A stretch of 64,000 bases of DNA from NCBI RefSeq assembly GCF_000019845.1, contig NC_010581.1, positions 1,679,501-1,743,500 of the forward strand, read 5' to 3'. Below are positions 51,457 to 61,413 of this stretch, one piece after another (the first letter of the stretch is position 1; the number at the start of each line of letters is the position of its first letter). Made by a program: the position numbers and the translations under genes. A model generated the notes under the pieces. It had not been told where the DNA came from. It worked only from the letters and a program-made list of their open reading frames with translations, and did no database searches. Source of the stretch: Beijerinckia indica subsp. indica ATCC 9039 (GTDB taxonomy: Bacteria; Pseudomonadota; Alphaproteobacteria; Rhizobiales; Beijerinckiaceae).

Positions 51457-53853
51457 CTAGGCCAGCCGCTGCAAATGCCTGATGGGTTTTCCCAGCGTGA
51501 TGGCTTCCGCCGCTGCGACGATGCTTTGAGCGTCGATTCCATAATGGTGGTACAGCTCTGCGATATTGCCCGATTGACCAAAATGCTCGACGCCGAGCGC
51601 CCGCGTTTTATGGCCGTTCACGGAACCCAGCCATGCGAGTGTCGCGGGATGACCGTCCACGACGGTCACGAGACAGCAATGGCGCGGCAGATCGGCAAAG
51701 AGACGTTCGACATGGCTTTTCGCATGGACCAGCCCGGCTTCTCGTGCGCGTTGCGCGGCCGTCCAGCCAGCATTGAGGCGATCCGCCGAGGTCACGGCAA
51801 GGAGACCGATATCGCGGCGATCTTCGGCGATCAGGCCAGCAGCTTGAAGGGCTTCCGGGGCCACGGCGCCCGTATAGGCGATCACCACCTGGGCATTGGG
51901 TCCAGGTTCACGCAGCCAATAGCCGCCATTGATGATGTCCTCGGCGCATTGGGCATCGATGATGCGTTTGGGCTGTTCGATCGCTCGTGTTGAAAGGCGC
52001 AGATAGACCGAGCCTCCGACAGCGTCGCGCAGCCAGCTCGTCTCGTCGGGCTGCTGATCGCCCGACCGCTGGATATAGTCGAAGGAAAAGTTCAAAATCG
52101 TCGCGAGTTCATCGACGAAGGCCGGCTCGAAACTGGCGAGTCCATCCTGGGCCATGCCGATCAATGGCGTCGCGATCGATTGATGCGCGCCGCCCTCAGG
52201 CGCCAGAGTAATGCCGGACGGTGTCGCCACAACGATGAAACGGGCATCCTGGTAGCAGGCATAATTCAGGGCATCGAGGCCGCGTTCAATAAAGGGATCA
52301 TAGAGCGTGCCGATCGGCAAAAGCCGCTCCCCAAAGAGCGAATGAGAAAGGCCGAGGGCCGACAGCATGATGAACAGGTTCATCTCGGCAATGCCGAGTT
52401 CAAAGTGCTGACCCTTGGGTGAAAATTCCCAGTTGAAGGTGGAGGGAATGCGTTCCTTCTTGAAGAGATCAGCCATTTCCCCACGTGCAAAGAGGCCCCG
52501 GCGATTGATCCAGGCGCCGAGATTGGTGGAAACGGTCACATCGGGCGAGGTAGTGACGATCCGACTCGCGAAATCGTTCTCTTGCTTGCCGAGATCATGC
52601 ATGAGAAGCCCGAAACCCTGCTGCGTCGAGAGGGATGGCTGCCAGGGTGCGGGCAAGACAGCGGGGACGGTCACTTTTGCCGCCTCATAACGCCGCCTGC
52701 CCCGCGCATTGAATGGCGCGGCCTCGACAAAGGCGCGCAAGGCGGCGGTCGGGGTCGACAAGCCTTCGAACGGCTCCCATTCATGGCCGGGTTTTATGCC
52801 AAAACGATCGCGCAAGGTTTCGACTTGTGCCGGCGTCATCAGCCCTGCGTGATTATCCTTGTGGCCCGCGAGCGGCAGGCCAAAGCCTTTGATCGTATAG
52901 GCGATAAAACAGACGGGCCGGTCGTGGGTGCGGGCCGCTTCGAAAGCCTGTAAAAGCGTGGGCAAGTCATGGCCGCCAAGATTGGTCATCAATCGGGCAA
53001 GCTCTTCATTCGAATAGCTTTCGATCAGTTTCGAAAAAGGCCCCTGATCGCCGAGATCATCGAGTAGCCTCTTGCGCCAGGCAGCCCCTCCCTGAAACGT
53101 GAGTGCAGAATAGAGCTGGTTCGGACAGGTTTCGATCCAATCCCGCAGCCGCTCTCCTCCGGGTTGGTTGAATGCCTTTTCCAGCAAGGTGCCATATTTG
53201 AGGATGACCACGTCCCAGCCGAAATTGCGGAACATCGTGACGAAACGTTCCCACAAACCCTCGCGCACAACGGCATCGAGGCTCTGGCGGTTGTAATCGA
53301 CAATCCACCAGCAATTGCGCAGACCGTGTTTCCAGCCCTCCAACAAAGCCTCGAAAATATTGCCCTCGTCCAGTTCGGCATCGCCGATAAGCGCGACCAT
53401 CCGGCCTTCGGGATGGTCGCCCGCAAGACCTTTGGTGCGGAGATAATCCTGCACGAGCGAGGCGAACAAAGTCTGGGCGACGCCGAGACCCACCGAGCCG
53501 GTCGAGAAATCGACATCGTCGGTGTCCTTGGTTCGCGAGGGATAGGATTGGGCGCCCTTGAAACCACGAAAGTTCTCAAGTTTCTCGCGCGTCTGATGGC
53601 CGAATAAATATTGGATCGCGTGGAAGATAGGGCTCGCATGCGGTTTCACCGCAACCCGGTCCTCTGGCCGCAGGATGGCGAAATAGAGTGCGCTCATGAT
53701 GGTCGCCAAGGATGCCGAGGAGGCCTGATGACCGCCGATTTTCAGGCCATCTTGATGGTCGCGCAGGTGGTTCGCGTGATGGATCATCCAAGTGGACAGC
53801 CACAGGATTTTTCGCTCGAGATCCCCGAGGCATGCAAGTTTTTGATCCGTCAT
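51457..53853 (-). CDS. Homodimeric 2-oxoacid dehydrogenase E1 (transketolase-like, MdeB-related)
   Basis: The 798-residue protein has the homodimeric E1 pattern: GLKIGGHQASSASLATIMSA, TPP-binding GDAELDEGNIFEALLEGW ... NRQSLD, and the transketolase C-terminal domain after PDVTVSTNLGAWINRRGLF. It resembles AceE and MdeB, the 2-oxobutanoate dehydrogenase E1 next to methionine gamma-lyase in Pseudomonas. No lyase gene is here, nor E2 or E3, so it may use PdhC/Lpd from this locus or another core. It is divergent from an Lrp-type regulator, as mdeB is. A good AAGGGG precedes the ATG at 53853. Confidence 0.82.
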   Translation of the reverse strand: MTDQKLACLGDLERKILWLSTWMIHHANHLRDHQDGLKIGGHQASSASLATIMSALYFAILRPEDRVAVKPHASPIFHAIQYLFGHQTREKLENFRGFKGAQSYPSRTKDTDDVDFSTGSVGLGVAQTLFASLVQDYLRTKGLAGDHPEGRMVALIGDAELDEGNIFEALLEGWKHGLRNCWWIVDYNRQSLDAVVREGLWERFVTMFRNFGWDVVILKYGTLLEKAFNQPGGERLRDWIETCPNQLYSALTFQGGAAWRKRLLDDLGDQGPFSKLIESYSNEELARLMTNLGGHDLPTLLQAFEAARTHDRPVCFIAYTIKGFGLPLAGHKDNHAGLMTPAQVETLRDRFGIKPGHEWEPFEGLSTPTAALRAFVEAAPFNARGRRRYEAAKVTVPAVLPAPWQPSLSTQQGFGLLMHDLGKQENDFASRIVTTSPDVTVSTNLGAWINRRGLFARGEMADLFKKERIPSTFNWEFSPKGQHFELGIAEMNLFIMLSALGLSHSLFGERLLPIGTLYDPFIERGLDALNYACYQDARFIVVATPSGITLAPEGGAHQSIATPLIGMAQDGLASFEPAFVDELATILNFSFDYIQRSGDQQPDETSWLRDAVGGSVYLRLSTRAIEQPKRIIDAQCAEDIINGGYWLREPGPNAQVVIAYTGAVAPEALQAAGLIAEDRRDIGLLAVTSADRLNAGWTAAQRAREAGLVHAKSHVERLFADLPRHCCLVTVVDGHPATLAWLGSVNGHKTRALGVEHFGQSGNIAELYHHYGIDAQSIVAAAEAITLGKPIRHLQRLA

Positions 53854-53926
53854 CGAAGGCCCCTTCCCCATAATTTTGGTGTGGCCTGACGATAAGTTTT
53901 TCTTGGAGGGGATTGCGACTAAATTG

Positions 53927-53962
53927 AGCTTAAACTAGCTTCATTAATAGCTTAAACAGCTA
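53927..53962. promoter_or_regulatory. Direct repeats in the E1/Lrp divergent promoter
   Basis: AGCTTAAAC occurs at 53927-53935 and again at 53949-53957, a 22 bp period, flanked by TAGCTT and AGCTA. The region is AT-rich and lies between the divergent E1 and Lrp genes. The repeat period matches two helical turns, as in many Lrp-type sites. Confidence 0.5.
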
Positions 53963-53987
53963 AAATTATTATTGAGATAACTCATTC

Positions 53988-54461
53988 ATGCCAAAACCAG
54001 ACATTGACGAAATCGACCGGAAAATTCTGGCTGCTTTGCAGGCCGATGCGCATATGACGACGGAAAAATTGAGCGAGATCGTGGGGCTGTCCCCCTCTCC
54101 TTGCGCACGGCGGGTTCGGATGCTGGAAGCCGCCGGGGTGATCAAGGCTTATGTCGCCGTCGTCGATCAGGTGAAAGTCGGTCTGCCGATCAGCGTCTTC
54201 GCGTCCATCAAATTGGAAAGGCAAAGGGAGGAGGAGCTTGATCGGTTCGCCAGCGCGGTGATGCGCTGGCCCGAAATCGTCGAATGCTATCTCATGACCG
54301 GCCAGCGCGATTATCTGCTTCGCATCGTGGTGAAGGATCTCGAAGCCTATGAGACCTTTTTGAAGCAGAAGCTGACCCGTCTGGAAGGGGTTGCCTCGAT
54401 TGAATCCAGTTTCGCGCTCGGCCAGATCAAGAATGCCCAGGCTTTGCCTATTCCCACATAG
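53988..54461 (+). CDS. Lrp/AsnC family transcriptional regulator
   Basis: The 157-residue protein has the Lrp helix-turn-helix (IDEIDRKILAALQADAHMTT, LSEIVGLSPSPCARRVRMLE, GVIKAYVAVVD) and an RAM ligand domain (VFASIKLERQREEELDRFAS, YLMTGQRDYLLRIVVKDLEA). It resembles MdeR/BkdR-type regulators of amino acid breakdown. Likely effector is an amino acid such as methionine or leucine; this is inferred from the divergent E1 gene. Confidence 0.93.
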   Translation: MPKPDIDEIDRKILAALQADAHMTTEKLSEIVGLSPSPCARRVRMLEAAGVIKAYVAVVDQVKVGLPISVFASIKLERQREEELDRFASAVMRWPEIVECYLMTGQRDYLLRIVVKDLEAYETFLKQKLTRLEGVASIESSFALGQIKNAQALPIPT

Positions 54462-54505
54462 ATCCTTTTCATGTTTCATCGAATTAGGCGTGGGCGAAAC
54501 AAAGC

Positions 54506-56170
54506 TCACCCTCTGAGAGCCTGAGCGGCACTTTCCTCGGTCCAGGCCTCGACGATCTGGCCTTCTTTGAGCCGGATCAGCCGGTCGGCCGCGTCAAAAT
54601 AGCGATCATCATGCGAAATGACGATCAGCGTTTTGCCCTGCCGTTTGAGGTCCGGCAGCAATTCCCGATAAAAAATGGTCCGGAAGGTCGGATCTTGTTC
54701 GGCGGCCCATTCATCAAAGACTAGAACCGGACGATTTTCCAGATAGCAATGGATCAAGGCGAGCCTTTTGCGCTGGCCGGCTGAAAGGTCGGTCGTGGAA
54801 AAGGCGCCACCTTCGATCCTAACCTTATGCGCAATATCGAGCTTTTCGAGATAAGTCGTAACTTTTTCCAATCCAAAACCGTCCGGCGTCGCAAGGTCCT
54901 CGAAAAGATAATAATCGAAAAAGACGGTCGAGAAGATCTGACGGTAATCGTCACACGTCTCGGTCGTCACGGCCTCGCCATTGAGCAGAACCGCTCCTTC
55001 TTGCGGCGTATAAAGGCCAAGAATGAGCTTGATCAAGGTCGTCTTGCCGGAGCCGTTCTCACCGACGATGAACAAGATCTCGCCGCCCTTGATGGTGAGA
55101 TCGACCGGGCCAAGTGAAAAAGGCGACGGGCCCTTCTCGGCTGGAAATGCGTAAAGAACACCGGAAAGTTCGATCGATGTGATGATGGGAGAGATAGGTT
55201 TTTGTGGTTCAAGCAGTAGATATTGTTCGGAATTTGAGAATTCCGTCGCGAGTTCCACCAGTTTCCTGAATGCGACTTGCGCTTGTCCGATGAGGGGCAA
55301 AAGACTGAGAATTTGGTCGATCGGTCCCTTCACGAAGAGCAGCACCAGAATAAAGCCGGACAATACGGATTTATCGAGCTTGAGGCCGAACCTGAGAGCG
55401 ATCAACAAACCGATGGCGGCAAAGAACATCAAGGTGGCGAAGGTATTCGCGGCCATGAAGATCCGCGTGGACGACAAGGTCTCATCGCGGATGCGATTGA
55501 CTGCCGACCCAAGCTGGTTCTCACGCAAAGCGGAGCGGCGTAGCCGGTTGAGACGCAACTCCTTCGCCCCTTGGGTAAGGCAGCGAAAATGCTTGTGGAG
55601 ATCTTCATGAGCCATGCGGATCCGTTCCACCCTCTTGGCAGTCAAATGGCGCGCATAAAGGTTGGCCGCGGCACCCGCACCAATGCCGGCCGCCGCGATC
55701 AGGAACAGCGTGGGTGACAGAAGAAGCAAGTAAACGATGCAGCCAAACACTATTGAGGCTGATATCGCCAGCGTCGAAACTTGAAAGGTAAAGGCAGAGA
55801 TGAGTCCGAGATCATGATTTAGTGCGGCGGAAAGTCGATGAACCTGAAAGCGTTCGAGGCGATCGATCGGCGCCGTCAGGATTTTGTCGGAGAGGTCCTT
55901 GCGCAGGCGCGCGATGATCTGCTGCCCGACAAAGCCGTTGCTGAGATTGGCGGTGCTTTCGCCGACGAGTTTCAGGACGACCAGGCCCGCAAAAATCCAC
56001 GCTAGCGAGGACTCGATAGCATCGGCATAAAGAGCTTGATTGATAGTGGCGAGCAACCAGGCTGTGGTCAGACCACCCAGCGCGCCTATGAGTGTCGAGA
56101 GCAAGCTGATGAGCCAAAAAGGGCGCAACAGCGAGAATGCCGTGAAAACGAGGTTCCGTTTATCGAACAT
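54506..56170 (-). CDS. Cyclic-peptide-type ABC exporter (fused permease and ATPase)
   Basis: The 554-residue protein has six membrane helices (about 10-300) and an ATPase with Walker A VGENGSGKTTLIKLILGLY, signature LSAGQRKRLAL, and Walker B VLVFDEWAAEQDP. DEWAAEQDP in the Walker B region is the mark of the SyrD/PvdE cyclic peptide exporter family. Partners such as peptide synthetases are absent, so the cargo is unknown. It is convergent with the Lrp gene and isolated. Confidence 0.9.
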   Translation of the reverse strand: MFDKRNLVFTAFSLLRPFWLISLLSTLIGALGGLTTAWLLATINQALYADAIESSLAWIFAGLVVLKLVGESTANLSNGFVGQQIIARLRKDLSDKILTAPIDRLERFQVHRLSAALNHDLGLISAFTFQVSTLAISASIVFGCIVYLLLLSPTLFLIAAAGIGAGAAANLYARHLTAKRVERIRMAHEDLHKHFRCLTQGAKELRLNRLRRSALRENQLGSAVNRIRDETLSSTRIFMAANTFATLMFFAAIGLLIALRFGLKLDKSVLSGFILVLLFVKGPIDQILSLLPLIGQAQVAFRKLVELATEFSNSEQYLLLEPQKPISPIITSIELSGVLYAFPAEKGPSPFSLGPVDLTIKGGEILFIVGENGSGKTTLIKLILGLYTPQEGAVLLNGEAVTTETCDDYRQIFSTVFFDYYLFEDLATPDGFGLEKVTTYLEKLDIAHKVRIEGGAFSTTDLSAGQRKRLALIHCYLENRPVLVFDEWAAEQDPTFRTIFYRELLPDLKRQGKTLIVISHDDRYFDAADRLIRLKEGQIVEAWTEESAAQALRG

Positions 56171-56285
56171 GGGACGCCCCGTTCGGGCCGATTATCCTAT
56201 GTCCTGATTTATATTCATCGGCGCAAATAGTCGATTGCCGGATCCTCGGATATCTGGCGTTATTCCCGTTGGTAGAGGATGCGCT

Positions 56286-57083
56286 CTAAATCACAATCTG
56301 CATGCCGTCATAGGCGGGCTCGATATGCGGCGGCAATTCGCTGCGCAGCCGTTCGAAATCAAGGTCAGTGTGCAGATTGGTCAAGATTGCGCGCTTGGGC
56401 TTGAGCTTCTTGATCCAGTCGAGTGTTTCCTGCAGGCAGAAATGGCTCGGATGCGGCGTATAACGAAGCGCATCGACGATCCAAAGGTCGAGATTCTCTA
56501 AAAATCCCACGCTTTCCGCAGGAATCGCGTTAACGTCCGGCGAATAGGCGAAATTGCCGAAACGAAAGCCGAGTGCATCGATCTCGCCATGTTCCAGCCG
56601 GAACGGCAAGGTTTTGAGCACGCCGCCCGCCCCCCTAATGTCAACGGGCTCACCTGCGATGATCCGGTGCTCGGTCAGCAAAGGCGGATATTGGCTGCCG
56701 GGCGGGGTTGCGAAAATATAGCCGAAGCTCTCGCGCACATCGGCGGATGTCGCTGCATCCATATGCAGGTCGATCCGCTTATGATGCATGATGACCAGCG
56801 GCCGGATGTCATCCATGCCATGCGTATGATCGGCATGCTGATGCGTTAGCAGAATCGCGTCGAGATGGCTGACGTTGTGATCGAGCAATTGCTCGCGCAG
56901 ATCAGGGCCCATATCGACGAGGATCTGTGTCGTGCCCCCATCCGTGCCGGTTTGTTCCAGCAGCATGGCGCAGCGGCGGCGGCGGTTTTTGGGATTGTTC
57001 GGATCGCAGGCGCCCCACCCCTGCCCCACCCTGGGTACGCCGCCAGAGGAGCCGCAGCCGAGAATGGTGATCCGCCGATTCAT
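56286..57083 (-). CDS. MBL fold metallo-hydrolase (PhnP-like)
   Basis: The 265-residue protein starts with ITILGCGSSGGVPRVGQGWG and has the metal motif LLTHQHADHTHGMDDIRPL (HxHxDH) plus HPSHF and NLHTDLDFERL near the end with late metal-binding residues. The family is close to phosphodiesterases such as PhnP. It overlaps tatD by 4 bases. The tatD-MBL pair is common in Hyphomicrobiales. Substrate is unknown, but cyclic phosphodiesters are plausible. Confidence 0.9.
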   Translation of the reverse strand: MNRRITILGCGSSGGVPRVGQGWGACDPNNPKNRRRRCAMLLEQTGTDGGTTQILVDMGPDLREQLLDHNVSHLDAILLTHQHADHTHGMDDIRPLVIMHHKRIDLHMDAATSADVRESFGYIFATPPGSQYPPLLTEHRIIAGEPVDIRGAGGVLKTLPFRLEHGEIDALGFRFGNFAYSPDVNAIPAESVGFLENLDLWIVDALRYTPHPSHFCLQETLDWIKKLKPKRAILTNLHTDLDFERLRSELPPHIEPAYDGMQIVI

Positions 57084-57895
57084 GCGGCCTGCCCGTCTAC
57101 GTGACCAGCCGCTGCCGCAAGCGGTGGCATTTTGCTGAAGAGCCGCAGGGCATTAGCGGTCGTTGCCGAGGCGATCTCCTGTTCGGAAACCTGCTTGACC
57201 TCTGCCAGCATTTTCGCGGTCTTTGCGACATAGGCCGGCTCGTTCCGTTTGCCACGATAAGGGACGGGAGCAAGATAGGGGGCGTCCGTCTCGACAAGCA
57301 GGCGGTCCATCGGGATTTCGCGGGCGATAGCGCGCAATTCGTCGGATTTCTTGAACGTCAGGACGCCGGAAAAGGAAATAGACAGGCCGAGTTTGAGTGC
57401 CGTCTCGGCCAATTGGGCCGAGGACGTAAAACAATGCAGCAAGGCTTTGAAAGCGCCCTTGCCCATTTCCTCGGTGAGAATATCGGCCATATCCGCATCG
57501 GCGTCGCGGGAATGAATGACGAGCGGCAGTCCGGTTTCTCGCGCCGCTGCTATATGCGTCCGAAAGACCCGCTGCGCGAGATCGCGCGGAGCGTCGTCAT
57601 AATGATAATCGAGGCCCGTTTCACCGATGCCGATACATTTTTCATGGGAGGAAAGCTGGATCAGCCGGGCAAGCTCGACTTCTTCCTCCTCATGCGCATG
57701 CATGGGATGTGTGCCGACCGTGCAATAGACATCGTGATAAGTCTCGGCGATGGCCAGAATATCGGCGAAACGATCGATACGCGTGGAAATAGTGATCATA
57801 CGCCCAAGGCCCGCCGCCCGCGCACGGCCGACAATCTCGTCGCGCTCGGCCGCGAAATCGGGAAAATCAAGATGGCAATGGGTATCGATCAGCAT
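57080..57895 (-). CDS. TatD family metal-dependent hydrolase
   Basis: The 271-residue protein has the TIM-barrel metal site MLIDTHCHLDFPDF, IGETGLDYHYDDAP, LPLVIHSRDAD, LLHCFTSSAQLAET, and LLVETDAPYLAPVPYRGKRN. TatD proteins are 3'-5' exonucleases that act on single-stranded DNA or D-aminoacyl substrates in different studies. It sits between metG and the MBL gene, two bases downstream of metG. Confidence 0.93.
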   Translation of the reverse strand: MLIDTHCHLDFPDFAAERDEIVGRARAAGLGRMITISTRIDRFADILAIAETYHDVYCTVGTHPMHAHEEEEVELARLIQLSSHEKCIGIGETGLDYHYDDAPRDLAQRVFRTHIAAARETGLPLVIHSRDADADMADILTEEMGKGAFKALLHCFTSSAQLAETALKLGLSISFSGVLTFKKSDELRAIAREIPMDRLLVETDAPYLAPVPYRGKRNEPAYVAKTAKMLAEVKQVSEQEIASATTANALRLFSKMPPLAAAAGHVDGQAA

Positions 57896-57897
57896 GT

Positions 57898-59454
57898 CTA
57901 TGACTTGGCTTCCGTTTCGATACGGGGAAAGATCGGCACAGGTGTCGGCAAAACCGTGCCGGGGGGCAGATCAGGGCCTTCTTCCACATGGATGAAAAGG
58001 CGAGCTTCCGCCGCGACACCCAGAGAATCGAGCAATTTCGAGGCCGATTGCGGAATGAAAGGCTGAGTCAGAATAGCGACCCGCCGCAACACTTCTGCTG
58101 TCACATAGAGAATGGTCTCCATGCGAGCGGGATCGGTCTTGCGCTTGATCCACGGCTCTTCGCCCGCGAAATAGCGATTGGCCTCGCCAACGACGCGCCA
58201 GATTTCGCCTAAGATAAGATGCAGCGAGAAATCCTGCATCAGATCCCGGCTCTTTTCGACCAGGGCGCGGGAGAGGTCGAGGATCGCTTTGTCGGCCTCG
58301 CTGAAGGCGCCGGGCTGCGGCACCTTACCCCCGCAATTTTTGGCGAGCATGGAGAGCGAGCGCTGCGCCAGATTGCCAAGGTCATTGGCGAGATCGGCAT
58401 TGGTGCGGTTGACGATCGCTTCATGCGAATAATTGCCATCCTGGCCGAACGGCACTTCGCGGAGGAAGAAATAGCGGAATGGGTCGAGGCCATAAGTCTC
58501 GATCAAAGTCAGCGGGTCGATGACATTGCCCACTGATTTCGACATTTTCTCGCCGCGGTTGAACAGAAATCCATGCACGACGATCTGTTTTGGCAGAGCA
58601 ATTCCAGCCGACATCAGGAACGCCGGCCAGTAAATCGCGTGGAAGCGGGTGATATCCTTGCCGATCACATGCGCATCGGCCGGCCAGAAAACCGCGCGCG
58701 GCGCCTCCGCATCAGGGAAACCCGTGGCGGTAATATAATTGGTCAGGGCATCGACCCAGACATACATGACATGTTTGGCATCGCCCGGCACGGGAATGCC
58801 CCAGTCGAAGGTCGAGCGGCTGATCGAAAGATCGGTCAAGCCGCGCTCGACGAAAGAGACGATCTCGTTGCGATATTTCTCGGGTGTGATGAAATCCGGA
58901 TGGGCCTGATAATGCGCGAGCAAGCGCTCTTGATAGGCTGAAAGCTTGAAATAATAGCTCTCTTCCTCGACCCATTCGACCGGCGCGCCGGTTGGAGCGA
59001 GCTTGGTGCCATTGGGCCCCTCGGTCAGTTCACCCTCGTCGAAGAAAGCCTCATCGCGGACCGAATACCAGCCGGGATATTTGGAGAGATAAATATCGCC
59101 ATTGGCGGCCATACGGTTCCAGATCTCTTGCGCCGCTACATGATGGCGTGGCTCCGTCGTGCGCACGACATCATCGGTCGGTGCGTCAAGCGCGAGCCCC
59201 ATAGCAGCGAATTGAGCGGCCGTGCGGTCGGCCAGTTCCTGCGGTGTGATATGGTCGCGGGCGGCCGTCTGCTGCATTTTTTGGCCGTGCTCGTCCATGC
59301 CGGTCACGAACAGCACGTCATAGCCATCGAGCCGCTTGAAACGGGTGATCGCGTCGCAGGCGAGCCGCTCATAGGCATGGCCGATATGGGGAGCGCCATT
59401 GGCATAGGGAATGGCGGTCGTGAGATAGAAGCGGGGGCGGCCGGCCATGGTCAT
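57898..59454 (-). CDS. metG: Methionyl-tRNA synthetase
   Basis: The 518-residue class I synthetase has [20 protein letters not shown] with the HIGH motif, [16 protein letters not shown], and KMSKS in [13 protein letters not shown]. It lacks the C-terminal EMAP-like dimer domain, so it is the short form. No CxxC zinc pairs are obvious in the connective domain. Starts at 59454 or 59448 are close together. A GTG at 59490 would add residues that match nothing. Confidence 0.95.
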   Translation of the reverse strand: MTMAGRPRFYLTTAIPYANGAPHIGHAYERLACDAITRFKRLDGYDVLFVTGMDEHGQKMQQTAARDHITPQELADRTAAQFAAMGLALDAPTDDVVRTTEPRHHVAAQEIWNRMAANGDIYLSKYPGWYSVRDEAFFDEGELTEGPNGTKLAPTGAPVEWVEEESYYFKLSAYQERLLAHYQAHPDFITPEKYRNEIVSFVERGLTDLSISRSTFDWGIPVPGDAKHVMYVWVDALTNYITATGFPDAEAPRAVFWPADAHVIGKDITRFHAIYWPAFLMSAGIALPKQIVVHGFLFNRGEKMSKSVGNVIDPLTLIETYGLDPFRYFFLREVPFGQDGNYSHEAIVNRTNADLANDLGNLAQRSLSMLAKNCGGKVPQPGAFSEADKAILDLSRALVEKSRDLMQDFSLHLILGEIWRVVGEANRYFAGEEPWIKRKTDPARMETILYVTAEVLRRVAILTQPFIPQSASKLLDSLGVAAEARLFIHVEEGPDLPPGTVLPTPVPIFPRIETEAKS

Positions 59455-59591
59455 GATCTTGAGTTTGTCCCGATCCGGCTGGTCGAACACCAGCGATGTA
59501 TCATCTCATTCGGTCGAATAAGAAAATACGCTTTATCCTAATCTTAACGCATAATCCTTGCCTTAAGCTTTCCAGTCACAAAGGCCATGAA

Positions 59592-60710
59592 TTAAAGGTG
59601 TAAGACAGGCGTGGAAGCCTCTACAGCCGCTGCCAAATCGGTGAAAAGAGAAAGAATGAGCTGACGCTTATCGAGATTGAGGGCCTCGGCCTCACGCAGA
59701 TCACTCGTCACTTTGTCCCATACCTCCGCAAGAGGCGCAAGAGAGTGGAGATCCAATGGCATGACGGAACCCATCTGGCGGGTCTGGGCATGTAGGCGCG
59801 CGTCCAGCCAATCGAAGATCGTGGTCCGCAAAATCTCGAGGTTATTATCGGGATCGGTGGCGATCTGGTCCGCGAGGACGTGAACGCCGCGCCAATCAAC
59901 ACGCGGGAGATCGCCCAAAAGACGGTTCACGGTTGCCTCGATCCCTCGCCCGTTCGGGTCGAGGCGGCGTAAGAGCGGGTGCAGCGAGCCATGCGCCGCC
60001 TGCGCCAGGGATAAAAGAGACGCCTGATGCCGCGCCGATTCCGAATCGGTCCAGGGCGGACCGAGTTCCGCGATGATCGCCGCCAGCGCCTCGTCGGATA
60101 GCGGTTTCAAGGACATGAGGCGGCAGCGTGAGCGAAGCGTCGGCAGGACATGACCGGGTCGATGACTAATCAGTAAAAACAAGGATCTGGGAGGTGGTTC
60201 CTCAATCAGTTTCAGAAGTGCATTGGCCCCTGAAGCATTCAAATCCTCGACGCTGTCGATAATCGCGATCCGATAGCCGCCGGCCCCCGCCGCCTGTTGG
60301 AACAGATGCGTCGTCCGGCGCACGTCATCGACGCGAATCTCGCTGAAAAATTTCTTGCCCCGTTCGTTCCATTCCCGCCGGAGCAGAACCAGATCGGGAT
60401 GGGCGAGCGAAGCGATTTGATGGGAAATCGGATGGGTTTGCGGCACATGGAGCGTGGTGGCCGCTGTGACCTCGGGCGCATGGGGGGCGGGATGCGCCAG
60501 GAGAAAGCGCGCGAGCCGCCAGGCCAGCGTCGCTTTGCCGATCCCCATCGGCCCGCCGAGAAGAATGGCCTGCGGCAGCACATTGCCGCGATAGGCCGCA
60601 AGGAGGCTCGCTTCAGCCGCTTCATGCCCGATCAAGGCATAGGTTTCACGCGGATGCCTAGTGCCAGCATAAAGATCGGAATCAAGGATCTGGTCGGTCT
60701 CAGCGGGCAT
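59592..60710 (-). CDS. holB: DNA polymerase III delta' subunit
   Basis: The 372-residue AAA+ protein has a P-loop-like GPMGIGKATLAWRLARFLL, DSVEDLNASGANALLKLIEE, then PPPRSLFLLISHRPGHVLPT and RSRCRLMSLKPL. It is part of the clamp loader with tau/gamma and delta. The tmk gene upstream overlaps by 11 bases, the usual order tmk-holB. The intergenic region to metG has about 137 bases. Confidence 0.93.
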   Translation of the reverse strand: MPAETDQILDSDLYAGTRHPRETYALIGHEAAEASLLAAYRGNVLPQAILLGGPMGIGKATLAWRLARFLLAHPAPHAPEVTAATTLHVPQTHPISHQIASLAHPDLVLLRREWNERGKKFFSEIRVDDVRRTTHLFQQAAGAGGYRIAIIDSVEDLNASGANALLKLIEEPPPRSLFLLISHRPGHVLPTLRSRCRLMSLKPLSDEALAAIIAELGPPWTDSESARHQASLLSLAQAAHGSLHPLLRRLDPNGRGIEATVNRLLGDLPRVDWRGVHVLADQIATDPDNNLEILRTTIFDWLDARLHAQTRQMGSVMPLDLHSLAPLAEVWDKVTSDLREAEALNLDKRQLILSLFTDLAAAVEASTPVLHL

Positions 60711-61413
60711 TGGGATGGAGCAGCCTTTGCTGAATCGCGGTCCAGAGACGTTCGGTCACGATGTCCGCCGAGGCATCGGCGTCGATTAGCAGGCAGCGGC
60801 CTGGTTCCCTCTTAGGGAGTGCCCGGAAGGCCTCCCGCAAGCGCCGATGATAGGTAAGATCCTCGCTTTCGAAACGATCGGGACCATCGCCGGAATCAAT
60901 ATTGGCGCGCCGTGCGGCGGCGCGCGCCAGGCCGGTTTCTGGCGCCAAGTCGAGGACGAGCGTCAGATCGGGGACTGTGCCGTTCAGGACCGCTTGTTCG
61001 AGAAGGGTGAGCCGGTGCGGATCGAGATTCCCCGCCACGCCCTGATAGACCCGCGTCGAATCGGCAAAACGGTCGCTGACGACTGTCGTGCCCGCCGCGA
61101 GCGCGGGCTTGATGACTTGATCGAGATGATCGATCCGCGCGGCGGAAAACATCAGAGCCTCGGCCAGCGGACCGAGCGGCTTGATGACCCCAGAAAGGAG
61201 AATATCGCGCAGAATTTCGGCATTTGGAGAACCTCCAGGCTCGCGTGTGGCGATAGCACGAAGACCTTGCGCCTCGAATCTTGCCACAAGCTTGCGCGCC
61301 TGCGTCGATTTTCCGGTTCCTTCTCCCCCTTCCAGAGTGATGAAGAATCCGCGTGTGGGGACGGGATTTTCCACAATGTGTTCGGAAGCGGCACGCTCGG
61401 AAGGAATACTCAT
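60700..61413 (-). CDS. tmk: Thymidylate kinase
   Basis: The 237-residue protein has the P-loop GFFITLEGGEGTGKSTQARK, the DRY-type RFADSTRVYQGVAGNLDP, and the LID. It phosphorylates dTMP to dTDP. An extra 20-residue N-terminal tail precedes the core. It overlaps dacC by 4 bases and holB by 11, so all three are coupled. Confidence 0.95.
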   Translation of the reverse strand: MSIPSERAASEHIVENPVPTRGFFITLEGGEGTGKSTQARKLVARFEAQGLRAIATREPGGSPNAEILRDILLSGVIKPLGPLAEALMFSAARIDHLDQVIKPALAAGTTVVSDRFADSTRVYQGVAGNLDPHRLTLLEQAVLNGTVPDLTLVLDLAPETGLARAAARRANIDSGDGPDRFESEDLTYHRRLREAFRALPKREPGRCLLIDADASADIVTERLWTAIQQRLLHPNAR

